Under the pieces are notes generated by a model. That model did not search any database. It was not told where the DNA came from and saw nothing but the letters and a program-made list of their open reading frames with translations. A stretch of 64,000 bases of DNA from Cafeteria roenbergensis (Eukaryota; Sar; Bigyra; Bicosoecida; Cafeteriaceae). Positions 19,801 to 31,012 of this stretch are shown here, piece by piece (position 1 is the first letter of the stretch; every line of letters begins with the position of its first letter). The stretch lies in contig VLTN01000001.1 of the NCBI GenBank assembly GCA_008330645.1, forward strand, positions 186,001-250,000, read 5' to 3'. Both the position numbers and the translations under genes were made by a program.

Positions 19801-22800
19801 GAGTCCATGATTGAGCGAGCAACTGCCGTCCTTGCCAGCAAGGCCCGATCGACGTCCCTGGCGAGCGGGTTTCTCGCCCTGCGGCAACACGCGTCGGCCA
19901 GACGCACTGCCAGGTCCGCCCTCAAGCGCCTTGAGCGCCGCACCACCCGCGAGGCTCTGCAAGCTGGCATCGACAGGCTCAAGGTGCACGCTGACGTGTC
20001 CAGGCGAGTGGCTCAGCTCGAGAGACAAGCCACTGTACAACAAGAACGAGCTCAGGCGGAATTCGACATTGCAATCGAAAAGCAGAAGGAGTCGGCATCA
20101 GAGCGTGAGCGGGAGGCTCAGGCGGCTTTCGAGGCGGCGCAGGAGGAGGCGCGGGCGGGCTTCGCGGCCCGGGAGGCGGAGCTGGAGGCGGCCCGCCGGG
20201 CGCTGGAGGCCGAGAGCGCGGACCGCGCGGCGCGGGAGGAGGAGCGTCGTCGCCGTCTGCTGGGGCGGTACATGCAGCAGATGCGGCAGGGGTCGCAGGC
20301 GTCGGCGTTCCGGGCGTGGCGCGACCACACGTCGACGCGCAAGTCGGCCCGCCGCACGCTGGCGCGGCTGATCGGGCGCCGGACGCACTCGGAGCTGGGC
20401 CGGGCGATGACATCGTGGCGGGAGGCCACTCGCGTGAGCCGTGCGGAGGCGGCGGCGTCGGAGCGCGAGCGGGAGGCTCAGGCGGCGTTCGAGGCGGCGC
20501 AGGCGGCGCAGGCGATGACGGCGTCGGAGCGCGAGCGGGAGGCTCAGGCGGCGTTCGAGGCGGCGCAGGAGGAGGCGCGGGCGGGCTTCGCGGCCCGGGA
20601 GGCGGAGCTGGAGGCGGCCCGCCGGGCGCTGGAGGCCGAGAGCGCGGACCGCGCGGCGCGGGAGGAGGAGCGTCGTCGCCGTCTGCTGGGGCGGTACATG
20701 CAGCAGATGCGGCAGGGGTCGCAGGCGTCGGCGTTCCGGGCGTGGCGCGACCACACGTCGACGCGCAAGTCGGCCCGCCGCACGCTGGCGCGGCTGATCG
20801 GGCGCCGGACGCACTCGGAGCTGGGCCGGGCGATGACATCGTGGCGGGAGGCCACTCGCGTGAGCCGTGCGGAGGCGGCGGCGTCGGAGCGCGAGCGGGA
20901 GGCTCAGGCGGCGTTCGAGGCGGCGCAGGAGGAGGCGCGGGCGGGCTTCGCGGCCCGGGAGGCGGAGCTGGAGGCGGCCCGCCGGGCGCTGGAGGCCGAG
21001 AGCGCGGACCGCGCGGCGCGGGAGGAGGAGCGTCGTCGCCGTCTGCTGGGTCGGTACATGCAGCAGATGCGGCAGGGGTCGCAGGCGTCGGCGTTCCGGG
21101 CGTGGCGCGACCACACGTCGACGCGCAAGTCGGCCCGCCGCACGCTGGCGCGGCTGATCGGGCGCCGGACGCACTCGGAGCTGGGCCGGGCGATGACATC
21201 GTGGCGGGAGGCCACTCGCGTGAGCCGTGCGGAGGCGGCGGCGTCGGAGCGCGAGCGGGAGGCTCAGGCGGCGTTCGAGGCGGCGCAGGAGGAGGCGCGG
21301 GCGGGCTTCGCGGCCCGGGAGGCGGAGCTGGAGGCGGCCCGCCGGGCGCTGGAGGCCGAGAGCGCGGACCGCGCGGCGCGGGAGGAGGAGCGTCGTCGCC
21401 GTCTGCTGGGTCGGTACATGCAGCAGATGCGGCAGGGGTCGCAGGCGTCGGCGTTCCGGGCGTGGCGCGACCACACGTCGACGCGCAAGTCGGCCCGCCG
21501 CACGCTGGCGCGGCTGATCGGGCGCCGGACGCACTCGGAGCTGGGCCGGGCGATGACATCGTGGCGGGAGGCCACTCGCGTGAGCCGTGCGGAGGCGGCG
21601 GCGTCGGAGCGCGAGCGGGAGGCTCAGGCGGCGTTCGAGGCGGCGCAGGCGGCGCAGGCGATGACGGCGTCGGAGCGTGAGCGGGAGGCTCAGGCGGCGT
21701 TCGAGGCGGCGCAGGAGCAGGCGCGGGCGGGCTTCGCGGCCCGGGAGGCGGAGCTGGAGGCGGCCCGCCGGGCGCTGGAGGCCGAGAGCGCGGACCGCGC
21801 GGCGCGGGAGGAGGAGCGTCGTCGCCGTCTGCTGGGTCGGTACATGCAGCAGATGCGGCAGGGGTCGCAGGCGTCGGCGTTCCGGGCGTGGCGCGACCAC
21901 ACGTCGACGCGCAAGTCGGCCCGCCGCACGCTGGCGCGGCTGATCGGGCGCCGGACGCACTCGGAGCTGGGCCGGGCGATGACATCGTGGCGGGAGGCCA
22001 CTCGCGTGAGCCGTGCGGAGGCGGCGGCGTCGGAGCGCGAGCGGGAGGCTCAGGCGGCGTTCGAGGCGGCGCAGGCGGCGCAGGCGATGACGGCGTCGGA
22101 GCGCGAGCGGGAGGCTCAGGCGGCGTTCGAGGCGGCGCAGGAGGAGGCGCGGGCGGGCTTCGCGGCCCGGGAGGCGGAGCTGGAGGCGGCCCGCCGGGCG
22201 CTGGAGGCCGAGAGCGCAGACCGCGCGGCGCGGGAGGAGGAGCGTCGTCGCCGTCTGCTGGGGCGGTACATGCAGCAGATGCGGCAGGGGTCGCAGGCGT
22301 CGGCGTTCCGGGCGTGGCGCGACCACACGTCGACGCGCAAGTCGGCCCGCCGCACGCTGGCGCGGCTGATCGGGCGCCGGACGCACTCGGAGCTGGGCCG
22401 GGCGATGACATCGTGGCGGGAGGCCACTCGCGTGAGCCGTGCGGAGGCGGCGGCGTCGGAGCGCGAGCGGGAGGCTCAGGCGGCGTTCGAGGCGGCGCAG
22501 GCGGCGCAGGCGATGACGGCGTCGGAGCGTGAGCGGGAGGCTCAGGCGGCGTTCGAGGCGGCGCAGGAGGAGGCGCGGGCGGGCTTCGCGGCCCGGGAGG
22601 CGGAGCTGGAGGCGGCCCGCCGGGCGCTGGAGGCCGAGAGCGCGGACCGCGCGGCGCGGGAGGAGGAGCGTCGTCGCCGTCTGCTGGGTCGGTACATGCA
22701 GCAGATGCGGCAGGGGTCGCAGGCGTCGGCGTTCCGGGCGTGGCGCGACCACACGTCGACGCGCAAGTCGGCCCGCCGCACGCTGGCGCGGCTGATCGGG

Positions 22801-25800
22801 CGCCGGACGCACTCGGAGCTGGGCCGGGCGATGACATCGTGGCGGGAGGCCACTCGCGTGAGCCGTGCGGAGGCGGCGGCGTCGGAGCGCGAGCGGGAGG
22901 CTCAGGCGGCGTTCGAGGCGGCGCAGGAGGAGGCGCGGGCGGGCTTCGCGGCCCGGGAGGCGGAGCTGGAGGCGGCCCGCCGGGCGCTGGAGGCCGAGAG
23001 CGCGGACCGCGCGGCGCGGGAGGAGGAGCGTCGTCGCCGTCTGCTGGGGCGGTACATGCAGCAGATGCGGCAGGGGTCGCAGGCGTCGGCGTTCCGGGCG
23101 TGGCGCGACCACACGTCGACGCGCAAGTCGGCCCGCCGCACGCTGGCGCGGCTGATCGGGCGCCGGACGCACTCGGAGCTGGGCCGGGCGATGACATCGT
23201 GGCGGGAGGCCACTCGCGTGAGCCGTGCGGAGGCGGCGGCGTCGGAGCGCGAGCGGGAGGCTCAGGCGGCGTTCGAGGCGGCGCAGGCGGCGCAGGCGAT
23301 GACGGCGTCGGAGCGCGAGCGGGAGGCTCAGGCGGCGTTCGAGGCGGCGCAGGAGGAGGCGCGGGCGGGCTTCGCGGCCCGGGAGGCGGAGCTGGAGGCG
23401 GCCCGCCGGGCGCTGGAGGCCGAGAGCGCAGACCGCGCGGCGCGGGAGGAGGAGCGTCGTCGCCGTCTGCTGGGGCGGTACATGCAGCAGATGCGGCAGG
23501 GGTCGCAGGCGTCGGCGTTCCGGGCGTGGCGCGATCACACGTCGACGCGCAAGTCGGCCCGCCGCACGCTGGCGCGGCTGATCGGGCGCCGGACGCACTC
23601 GGAGCTGGGCCGGGCGATGACATCGTGGCGGGAGGCCACTCGCGTGAGCCGTGCGGAGGCGGCGGCGTCGGAGCGCGAGCGGGAGGCTCAGGCGGCGTTC
23701 GAGGCGGCGCAGGCGGCGCAGGCGATGACGGCGTCGGAGCGCGAGCGGGAGGCTCAGGCGGCGTTCGAGGCGGCGCAGGAGGAGGCGCGGGCGGGCTTCG
23801 CGGCCCGGGAGGCGGAGCTGGAGGCGGCCCGCCGGGCGCTGGAGGCCGAGAGCGCGGACCGCGCGGCGCGGGAGGAGGAGCGTCGTCGCCGTCTGCTGGG
23901 GCGGTACATGCAGCAGATGCGGCAGGGGTCGCAGGCGTCGGCGTTCCGGGCGTGGCGCGACCACACGTCGACGCGCAAGTCGGCCCGCCGCACGCTGGCG
24001 CGGCTGATCGGGCGCCGGACGCACTCGGAGCTGGGCCGGGCGATGACATCGTGACATCGCGTGAGCGCGGAGGCGGCGTCACTCGGAGGTCAGCCGTGCG
24101 GAGGCGGCGCAGGCGATGACGTCGGAGCGTGAGCGGGAGGCTCAGGCGGCTTTCGAGGCGGCGCAGGAGGAGGCGCGGGCGGGCTTCGCGGCCCGGGAGG
24201 CGGAGCTGGAGGCGGCCCGCCGGGCGCTGGAGGCCGAGAGCGCAGACCGCGCGGCCCGGGAGGAGGAGCGTCGTCGCCGTCTGCTGGGGCGGTACATGCA
24301 GCAGATGCGGCAGGGGTCGCAGGCGTCGGCGTTCCGGGCGTGGCGCGACCACACGTCGACGCGCAAGTCGGCCCGCCGCACGCTGGCGCGGCTGATCGGG
24401 CGCCGGACGCACTCGGAGCTGGGCCGGGCGATGACATCGTGGCGGGAGGCCACTCGCGTGAGCCGTGCGGAGGCGGCGGCGTCGGAGCGCGAGCGGGAGG
24501 CTCGGGCGGCGTTCGAGGCGGCGCAGGCGGCGCAGGCGATGACGGCGTCGGAGCGCGAGCGGGAGGCTCAGGCGGCTTTCGAGGCGGCGCAGGCGGCGCA
24601 GGCGATGACGGCGTCGGAGCGTGAGCGGGAGGCTCAGGCGGCTTTCGAGGCGGCGCAGGAGGAGGCGCGGGCGGGCTTCGCGGCCCGGGAGGCGGAGCTG
24701 GAGGCGGCCCGCCGGGCGCTGGAGGCCGAGAGCGCAGACCGCGCGGCGCGGGAGGAGGAGCGTCGTCGCCGTCTGCTGGGGCGGTACATGCAGCAGATGC
24801 GGCAGGGGTCGCAGGCGTCGGCGTTCCGGGCGTGGCGCGACCACACGTCGACGCGCAAGTCGGCCCGCCGCACGCTGGCGCGGCTGATCGGGCGCCGGAC
24901 GCACTCGGAGCTGGGCCGGGCGATGACATCGTGGCGGGAGGCCACTCGCGTGAGCCGTGCGGAGGCGGCGGCGTCGGAGCGCGAGCGGGAGGCTCAGGCG
25001 GCGTTCGAGGCGGCGCAGGCGGCGCAGGCGATGACGGCGTCGGAGCGCGAGCGGGAGGCTCAGGCGGCGTTCGAGGCGGCGCAGGAGGAGGCGCGGGCGG
25101 GCTTCGCGGCCCGGGAGGCGGAGCTGGAGGCGGCCCGCCGGGCGCTGGAGGCCGAGAGCGCGGACCGCGCGGCGCGGGAGGAGGAGCGTCGTCGCCGTCT
25201 GCTGGGGCGGTACATGCAGCAGATGCGGCAGGGGTCGCAGGCGTCGGCGTTCCGGGCGTGGCGCGACCACACGTCGACGCGCAAGTCGGCCCGCCGCACG
25301 CTGGCGCGGCTGATCGGGCGCCGGACGCACTCGGAGCTGGGCCGGGCGATGACATCGTGGCGGGAGGCCACTCGCGTGAGCCGTGCGGAGGCGGCGGCGT
25401 CGGAGCGCGAGCGGGAGGCTCAGGCGGCGTTCGAGGCGGCGCAGGCGGCGCAGGCGATGACGGCGTCGGAGCGCGAGCGGGAGGCTCAGGCGGCTTTCGA
25501 GGCGGCGCAGGAGGAGGCGCGGGCGGGCTTCGCGGCCCGGGAGGCGGAGCTGGAGGCGGCCCGCCGGGCGCTGGAGGCCGAGAGCGCGGACCGCGCGGCG
25601 CGGGAGGAGGAGCGTCGTCGCCGTCTGCTGGGTCGGTACATGCAGCAGATGCGGCAGGGGTCGCAGGCGTCGGCGTTCCGGGCGTGGCGCGACCACACGT
25701 CGACGCGCAAGTCGGCTCGATTGCGAGCCGCGCGCGTGGCTTTGGCACTGCACGACCGTCACAGCCGCAGGGGCCTGGCTGCATGCTTTGCGGCCTGGAA

Positions 25801-27709
25801 GCTTCAGACAGCGACGGGCATGGCCACGACCGAAGAGTCTCGGCGAGGAGAAGCAGCCATGCTTGCTCTGCAAACGGAACTTGATTCGAGGCTTCAGGAG
25901 GTCCTTGCCAAGGCGGACGCGGCGGCAGAGGAGGCCCACGCCGAGCGCGCTCGCAGGCAGCGTGTGCTAGACGATGCCGCCGCAGCTCAGGCCGCGTCGG
26001 AGGCCGCGCTGCTGCAGGCTCAGAAGGAGCGGGATGAGTTCCGGCATCGGCTGGAGGAGCTCGAGTCTGGGCGCGCTGCCCTGGAGTCGAGCGCGAGCGA
26101 CCACCGGAAGCGGGCCGAGTCTGCGAGGCAGCACGCAGAGCGCATGCACGAGCAGCTCGCCAAGGCCACCAGCGTTGGCGAGGAAGCCGTGAAGCAGGCA
26201 GAGGTGTACAAGCTTGGTGCAAAGAAGCTCGCGGAGCGCCTCGAGCAGGTGGAGGCTGCGGCCAGGCACGTGACCGCAGCCCAGGAGGCTGCTCGTGCTT
26301 CACAAAAGGCCCTGGCTGCTGAACGGGCAGCCAGCATTGCCGCTGCTGACGCTGCTGCCCGGGCTCAACGTCAAGCTGCGGCCCTGCAGGAGGAGCTGGC
26401 CCGTTTGCGGCCTGTGGTGGAGGAGGCGGCCCTTGCAAAGAGCGACATCGAGCGCCTGCGCTCGCGCAACGCCAAGCTGCGCAAGGCGCTCGGCCTCCAG
26501 GAGAGAGCTGCCGCCTTTTCGGCGCGGCAGGAGGGCGATATCTTTCGGGCTGCCACGGAGCGCGCCCTGGCGACCGAGGAGGGAGAGCTGCACGAGGCCC
26601 TCGACGCAGCGAGAACGGCCGTCGATCAGAGCTTTGGCAAGGCGTCCGGGGACGTTTCTCCGCGCGCTGCGGTCCTTGCGAGGCTTGTGCGCGCTGTGGA
26701 GGCAGAGCGGGAGCGCGCTGCAGAAGAGGTCCTGCATTCGGAGCGATGCGGAGGCTCTCTCAGCGCAAAGTCCGAGTTTGATGGTGTGGCGAGATCCGTC
26801 TCCGGGGGGGCAGCGGGCAGGCGAGCGTCCTCGCGGTCAAGTGCGGGGGGCTCGGACCGCTCAGCGGGGTCCCAGCAGCCAATCCGAAGTGGCAGGCACA
26901 GTCGTGATGGCCACAGGCGCCAGCGGTCCCGCAGTGCGGGCGCAAACCGCGTGATGTCGTCTACGCTTCCCGCCCCCATGATCGGGCTTGCCTCTCGCCC
27001 ACGCAGGATGCTGCCGCCGCGGCTGTCGCCGGTCACTACCCCCCCCAGCCACGGCGCCTCGGAAGCAAAGGAGCCATTTGGGGAAGTGCCTGCGGACGTA
27101 GGCCAGCAGTCGCACTTGCCGCAGCTGCAGCCGGCAGCTGCTGGGCAGGAGGACAGCTCCGACCCTGTGGCGCGCCTTCGGGCGGCAGCCAAGAGGACGC
27201 TGGATCCGTCCAACAAGGCCGGCCAAAGCGCGCTGCAGTCCTTCCCGGCGATAGCAGACGGCCTTCGCCTTATCTTCAGGCGCGCACGCATGAGCCCGTC
27301 CCAGTTATCCGGTCGTCCATCGGACCTTGAAACCCCAAAGCCGGCTGACCGCGACGCTGAGCTCGAAGCTGCGCTCGCAGCCACCCCCAGTGGCCGCGCA
27401 CCTGCACCTCAGGATGTCGTCGTCGCCACGCCCGTGGTCAGCGCTCCGGCGCAGGTGTCACCTCCCAGGACTCTCTTCAGCAGCTCCGGAGTGATGCGGC
27501 CAGACCGCGTGGAGCAGCTGCTCCGCGCTGCAAGGCATGCGGATGCGCAGGCAGCGAAAGAGACGCCGCCTCGCCAGCAAGCTGCAAGTCCGCGACCCGG
27601 CCCCGCAGTGCACGTCAGCCCCGACGTTGCGGGGCAGTGGAGCAGCGCATTCCGCTCCGGCGTCACCAACGGCATTCGCCGATCGCCGAGGGGGGCCAGG
27701 GACCAGTGA
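16855..27709 (+). CDS. Giant coiled-coil protein with Sfi1/centrin-binding-like repeats
   Basis: The start is taken at ATG 16855 (MAASPGGAAST), the first ATG clear of RAD1. A stop occurs at 24052. A 43-nt GT-AG intron (24051-24093) would rejoin both halves in phase, giving about 3603 residues. The N-terminal 1000 residues are mostly Ala/Ser-rich with a short folded patch (GYVMERTMAGLRFRGSITSE). Residues from about 760 form coiled coil. From 20098 to about 25716 there are 14 nearly identical units. Each has a charged coiled-coil half and two motifs with a spaced Ala/Phe-x-x-Trp-Arg pattern (ASAFRAWRDHTSTRKSARR and LGRAMTSWREATRVSR). This is the signature style of Sfi1-type centrin-binding helices. 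A basal body, centriole or striated-fibre role is therefore likely, but this is inferred. The tail holds more coiled coil and a disordered end. Confidence 0.75.
20098..25716 (+). repeat. Tandem in-frame coding repeat array, 14 units
   Basis: The conserved core (encoding LLGRYMQQMRQGSQASAFRA) recurs near 20259, 20685, 21045, 21405, 21831, 22257, 22683, 23043, 23469, 23895, 24285, 24777, 25203 and 25629. Most spacings are 360, 426 or 492 bp, that is 360 plus 0, 1 or 2 copies of a 66-bp insert encoding AAQAAQAMTASEREREAQAA. Units differ at only a few third positions (for example ctgggg/ctgggt), so the array has been homogenised or expanded recently. One junction, at 24051-24115, is irregular. 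Confidence 0.95.
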
Positions 27710-27919
27710 ATGCTTGAGCCCTTCGTTGCTCTGCACGCTTGAATGGCTTTGTTCGCATGCAGGCCTTTGCACATTTCTTGTGAAGCGTGAACCGTGCAAT
27801 CCAGTCCCGCAGTCCCAATTTCGTTTCACACAATACTCACTTGCGTCGCAGGCAAGAGCAGAGGTCTTCCCAAAACGAGCACGCAATCTGGCCGCTCGAT
27901 TTCCCCCTCGATCAACCAT

Positions 27920-30900
27920 TCACCCCTCACCAAGCGCTGAGGAGGCCGAGGAGGCCCGTTCCGGGTCGATTTCTGAGATGTGGTCGAGCGACTCAGCTGA
28001 CCCGACTCCGCCCGTCGTTCGTTGGTCTGGCACCGCTTTGGCCTGACTCTCACTCGGCCGTGGCTCGCTACCAGCGTGTCCGGACCTCGGAAGGCTGCCT
28101 GCCAAGGGCGAAGTGCGTGCCCTTGAAAAACAGACCTCACTCGCTGAGCGATGCAGCACGCCTGGGGTCAACCTCGCAGACGCTCCAAGAGCTCGCAAGC
28201 TGCCGTTCGGGCTCTCGGAAAAGCTGGCCGGGCGCCAGATCTCAGATCTCCGCGTCTCGTCAGCATCGTTGAATGCCGACGCAGGAAGTCGCTGGCCCAT
28301 TCCCAGCAGCGCCTTGGCGCTTTCCCACTGGCTGCTGACCTGCTGGGCCAAGACGTGGTCGCTCAGTGACGCCCTCGGCCCGTGAAGGCTGGTCAGACTC
28401 AGCCCGCTAGCGCGCCGAGCGGCCGCTGTAGCTCCTCGCACCGCTGGTGCTGCTGGTTCGGTCTCCTCTCGCCTGCCAGTTTCGCTCAGATCGTCCACTG
28501 AGGGCCTGGAACTGACGGGCATCCGCTCGCCAGCCCCTCTTGGGGAGAGGCCGGCGCCACGAGGGCTGGGACTCGAATTGCCCTGAGTTTGACCCGCTCC
28601 GCTCTCGATTGAGCGGGACGAATCGCACTGCTCCCCGCCCCCGGCAGATCTCTGCAAGGCCCAGCCACCTGCGGCTGCCGCGGAGTGTCGTGGCGAAGTG
28701 CCGCGAGCTCGTGGAGGACCCGCCTCCGTGAGCGTTCGGAAGGAGCCTCCCTCCGAGTCGGTGCTGGGCAACCCTTGGGCGCGTGTCATCAAAGCGTACG
28801 CAAGGGCCAACGCTGGGAGCCTGGCCTTCAGTGCGCAGAGAATCACTTGCCGGCGCAGCACCACTTTCGTGTACGGAAATTCGTCGTGCCGAAGCAAGTG
28901 CTCCAGGCCGCGCTTCTCCAGCGAGTATCCGTCCAAGAAGGTCAGCGACCGAACGGAGTACGGTCTGGTGAAGTTCGTCAGTATGAAGTCCTCGCCGATG
29001 ACCGCCGGGGCCAAGACTCTGAAGTTGCACGCGCAGTTCCCAACGAGAGCAGGCAGCGTCCGAATCACCAAGCCTCTCTTCAGGATGTAGAGCAGCTGCG
29101 CTGGCTCGTTGTGGCGCACCACAGTCTCGTCAGGCGCAAAGGACACCGGGACAAGCCGGAGGCACACCTCCATGACGAACGCGTCCCGCTCCAGCCTGGG
29201 AACAAGCTTTGACGCGAAGAAGGGCACCTGCTGCACCCAGGTCGAGTGGCAGTGCGAGGCCACTCGCTTCCGCAAGACCGGAGACATATGGCCGAGCAAG
29301 CGGCGGTACGTTGGCTCCTTGGATAGGTTCCGAGTGTGGTGAAAGTACTTCCGCAGCTCTGCTCGCATTGTTGCCGGCAGACACACCTCGTTCATCCACG
29401 CGTTGAGGTTGTCCATCGTCTGGTGGAAAGCATTGTTATCCTCGTCCATGGACGCGACGATTGCGCTGACTGACCCGACGCTGTAGGCGTAGATCGACGC
29501 GCCGGCAGCCATCGTCAGAATGGCGATCAGCCGCTCCATGTCGTTCTGGGGCACCACATCCCCAAAGCCAGCGGTGGTGACGCAGTAGACCGAAAAATAG
29601 AGACTCGCAACATACACAGACAGCGGACTTCGGATGTCGACCGTGTCGCTGACTGCGGCAATCCACGTGTCGGTGCGGGTCAGGTCATCGACAGACAGCC
29701 TCCACAGGCAGGCAAGCCAATGCGAAACCGTAATGCACAAGAGCAAAAAGTAGCACAGGTGCATAACGGAATATCGCAACTCCAAGTCTGCCTCCCATCG
29801 CTTTAAGATCCTCGACGCGCGAAGGAGACGCACAAGCTTGAGGAGGCGGAACAGCCGAATGACGCGAAGGAGCGAGAGAGATTGCACGCTCTCGTCGTTC
29901 AGCACGCCACCCACAAACTCCCAAGGAAACACCGACAAGAAGTCAATGAGGAGCCACCCTCGAACGTACACCGAGCTTGTCTCTCTCAGAGACTGCGTGA
30001 ATCGCTGCCTCGTGGAAACCCACTTGACGATGAAGAACTGCAGGACCATATCCACCACGAAGGCGATGTCGATCACGCGGTTCAGCCACCACAGGCTGTC
30101 GAAGTCCTCGGAGAAGTCCTCCAGGAACGCAACCTCGTACGGCGTCAGTGTTGCCGTCACCAGGAGCAGCACGAGGATCACTGGGTCCCAGATGCGGAAG
30201 AAACTTGCGTCTGGAGACATAAGCCACACAGAACCCGCAGCCGCCATTGCAGCCGTCACAGTTGTTGTGCTCCTCGAGCTTGCAACGGAGGACGGCCGCT
30301 CAGGGAATTTGTCGCGGTCGTCTGGCGAGAATCCTGGAAGGCTCGGCCCGCTCCTGGGCTTGGGCCTCCAGACAGCGCCGACATGCGGGCTGACGGCCGA
30401 ATCCCCACCGCCTGGGCTTGGCGGCCGCTCGGCCCTGGGAGATCTCCCGGGCGGGATACGAGTCCGCAGCACCGCCTGGCCGGGCGTTCCTGCTGTCTTG
30501 GACGGCTCGACAGACACCGTTGGATGGTTCTCATAGACGGGCCACCCCGGCGAGCCTACCCTGGGCGCTGGCACAAGCCCGCGAGGTTGGCGACTTGGGG
30601 TCGTAGCTTCTGCGTCTGGCCCATCGCGCTGAGAGGGGGCCGGGGGCGGTGGGCGGATGAGTGTTCTCCCCCCTGCAACCGGCGTACCCACGCCGGGCGA
30701 GCGTGCCCAAAGCTCATCGTGGCTTGAGCTGGCCCGCGCTGTGCGGTCGCCGGCAGCCGCACGGACAGCGGCCTGGCCTGATCCAGGGAGCGGTTGAGCC
30801 GAGCGAGTTCCCGCCACCGCCAACAGGCCGTAAGCCGGGCGGTTACCGGTGCTGCTGCCCGGCGCCGACAACCCTCGGCCCTGCGGGAAGCGGCAATGGA

Positions 30901-30940
30901 GGCACGAGCGTAAGGACGTTGCTCCACCTTCACAAGGCAC
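27920..30940 (-). CDS. Voltage-gated K+ channel of the EAG/CNG superfamily with cNBD
   Basis: A 1006-codon frame encoding a six-helix cation channel of the plasma membrane or flagellum. After a disordered N-terminus, S1 starts near residue 250 (IWDPVILVLLLVTATLTPYE). S4 lies near 357-380 with regularly spaced arginines (RVIRLFRLLKLVRLLRASRI). The pore at about 454-464 reads TTAGFGDVVP, so the filter is GFGD, a K+-selective type seen in EAG/HERG/KAT channels. A C-linker follows (MRAELRKYFHHTRNLS) and then a cyclic-nucleotide-binding-homology fold (FAPDETVVRHNEPAQLLYIL ... VIGEDFIL). The typical PBC arginine motif for cAMP/cGMP is not evident, so ligand gating is uncertain. The C-terminal 300 residues are low complexity. 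The start codon is the first in frame; a later Met is possible. Confidence 0.88.
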   Translation of the reverse strand: MPCEGGATSLRSCLHCRFPQGRGLSAPGSSTGNRPAYGLLAVAGTRSAQPLPGSGQAAVRAAAGDRTARASSSHDELWARSPGVGTPVAGGRTLIRPPPPAPSQRDGPDAEATTPSRQPRGLVPAPRVGSPGWPVYENHPTVSVEPSKTAGTPGQAVLRTRIPPGRSPRAERPPSPGGGDSAVSPHVGAVWRPKPRSGPSLPGFSPDDRDKFPERPSSVASSRSTTTVTAAMAAAGSVWLMSPDASFFRIWDPVILVLLLVTATLTPYEVAFLEDFSEDFDSLWWLNRVIDIAFVVDMVLQFFIVKWVSTRQRFTQSLRETSSVYVRGWLLIDFLSVFPWEFVGGVLNDESVQSLSLLRVIRLFRLLKLVRLLRASRILKRWEADLELRYSVMHLCYFLLLCITVSHWLACLWRLSVDDLTRTDTWIAAVSDTVDIRSPLSVYVASLYFSVYCVTTAGFGDVVPQNDMERLIAILTMAAGASIYAYSVGSVSAIVASMDEDNNAFHQTMDNLNAWMNEVCLPATMRAELRKYFHHTRNLSKEPTYRRLLGHMSPVLRKRVASHCHSTWVQQVPFFASKLVPRLERDAFVMEVCLRLVPVSFAPDETVVRHNEPAQLLYILKRGLVIRTLPALVGNCACNFRVLAPAVIGEDFILTNFTRPYSVRSLTFLDGYSLEKRGLEHLLRHDEFPYTKVVLRRQVILCALKARLPALALAYALMTRAQGLPSTDSEGGSFRTLTEAGPPRARGTSPRHSAAAAGGWALQRSAGGGEQCDSSRSIESGAGQTQGNSSPSPRGAGLSPRGAGERMPVSSRPSVDDLSETGRREETEPAAPAVRGATAAARRASGLSLTSLHGPRASLSDHVLAQQVSSQWESAKALLGMGQRLPASAFNDADETRRSEIWRPASFSESPNGSLRALGASARLTPGVLHRSASEVCFSRARTSPLAGSLPRSGHAGSEPRPSESQAKAVPDQRTTGGVGSAESLDHISEIDPERASSASSALGEG

Positions 30941-31012
30941 ACGTGCACATGCAGCATTGCGTCAAGGCCCCGCATCGTCAGGCGGGGCTCGAGGGGTTGC
31001 GAAACAAGCACG

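Noticed and set aside
20098-25716. CRISPR-like array
   Set aside because: The repeats are 360 bp or longer, coding and contiguous, without unique spacers, in a eukaryotic gene.
19979-25939. Very long minus-strand frames (up to 1986 codons) opposite the repeat protein
   Set aside because: They consist of the antisense of the same GC-rich repeat units (Pro/Ala/Arg repeats). Stops are avoided only because the unit is GC-rich and repeated; there is no independent protein signal.
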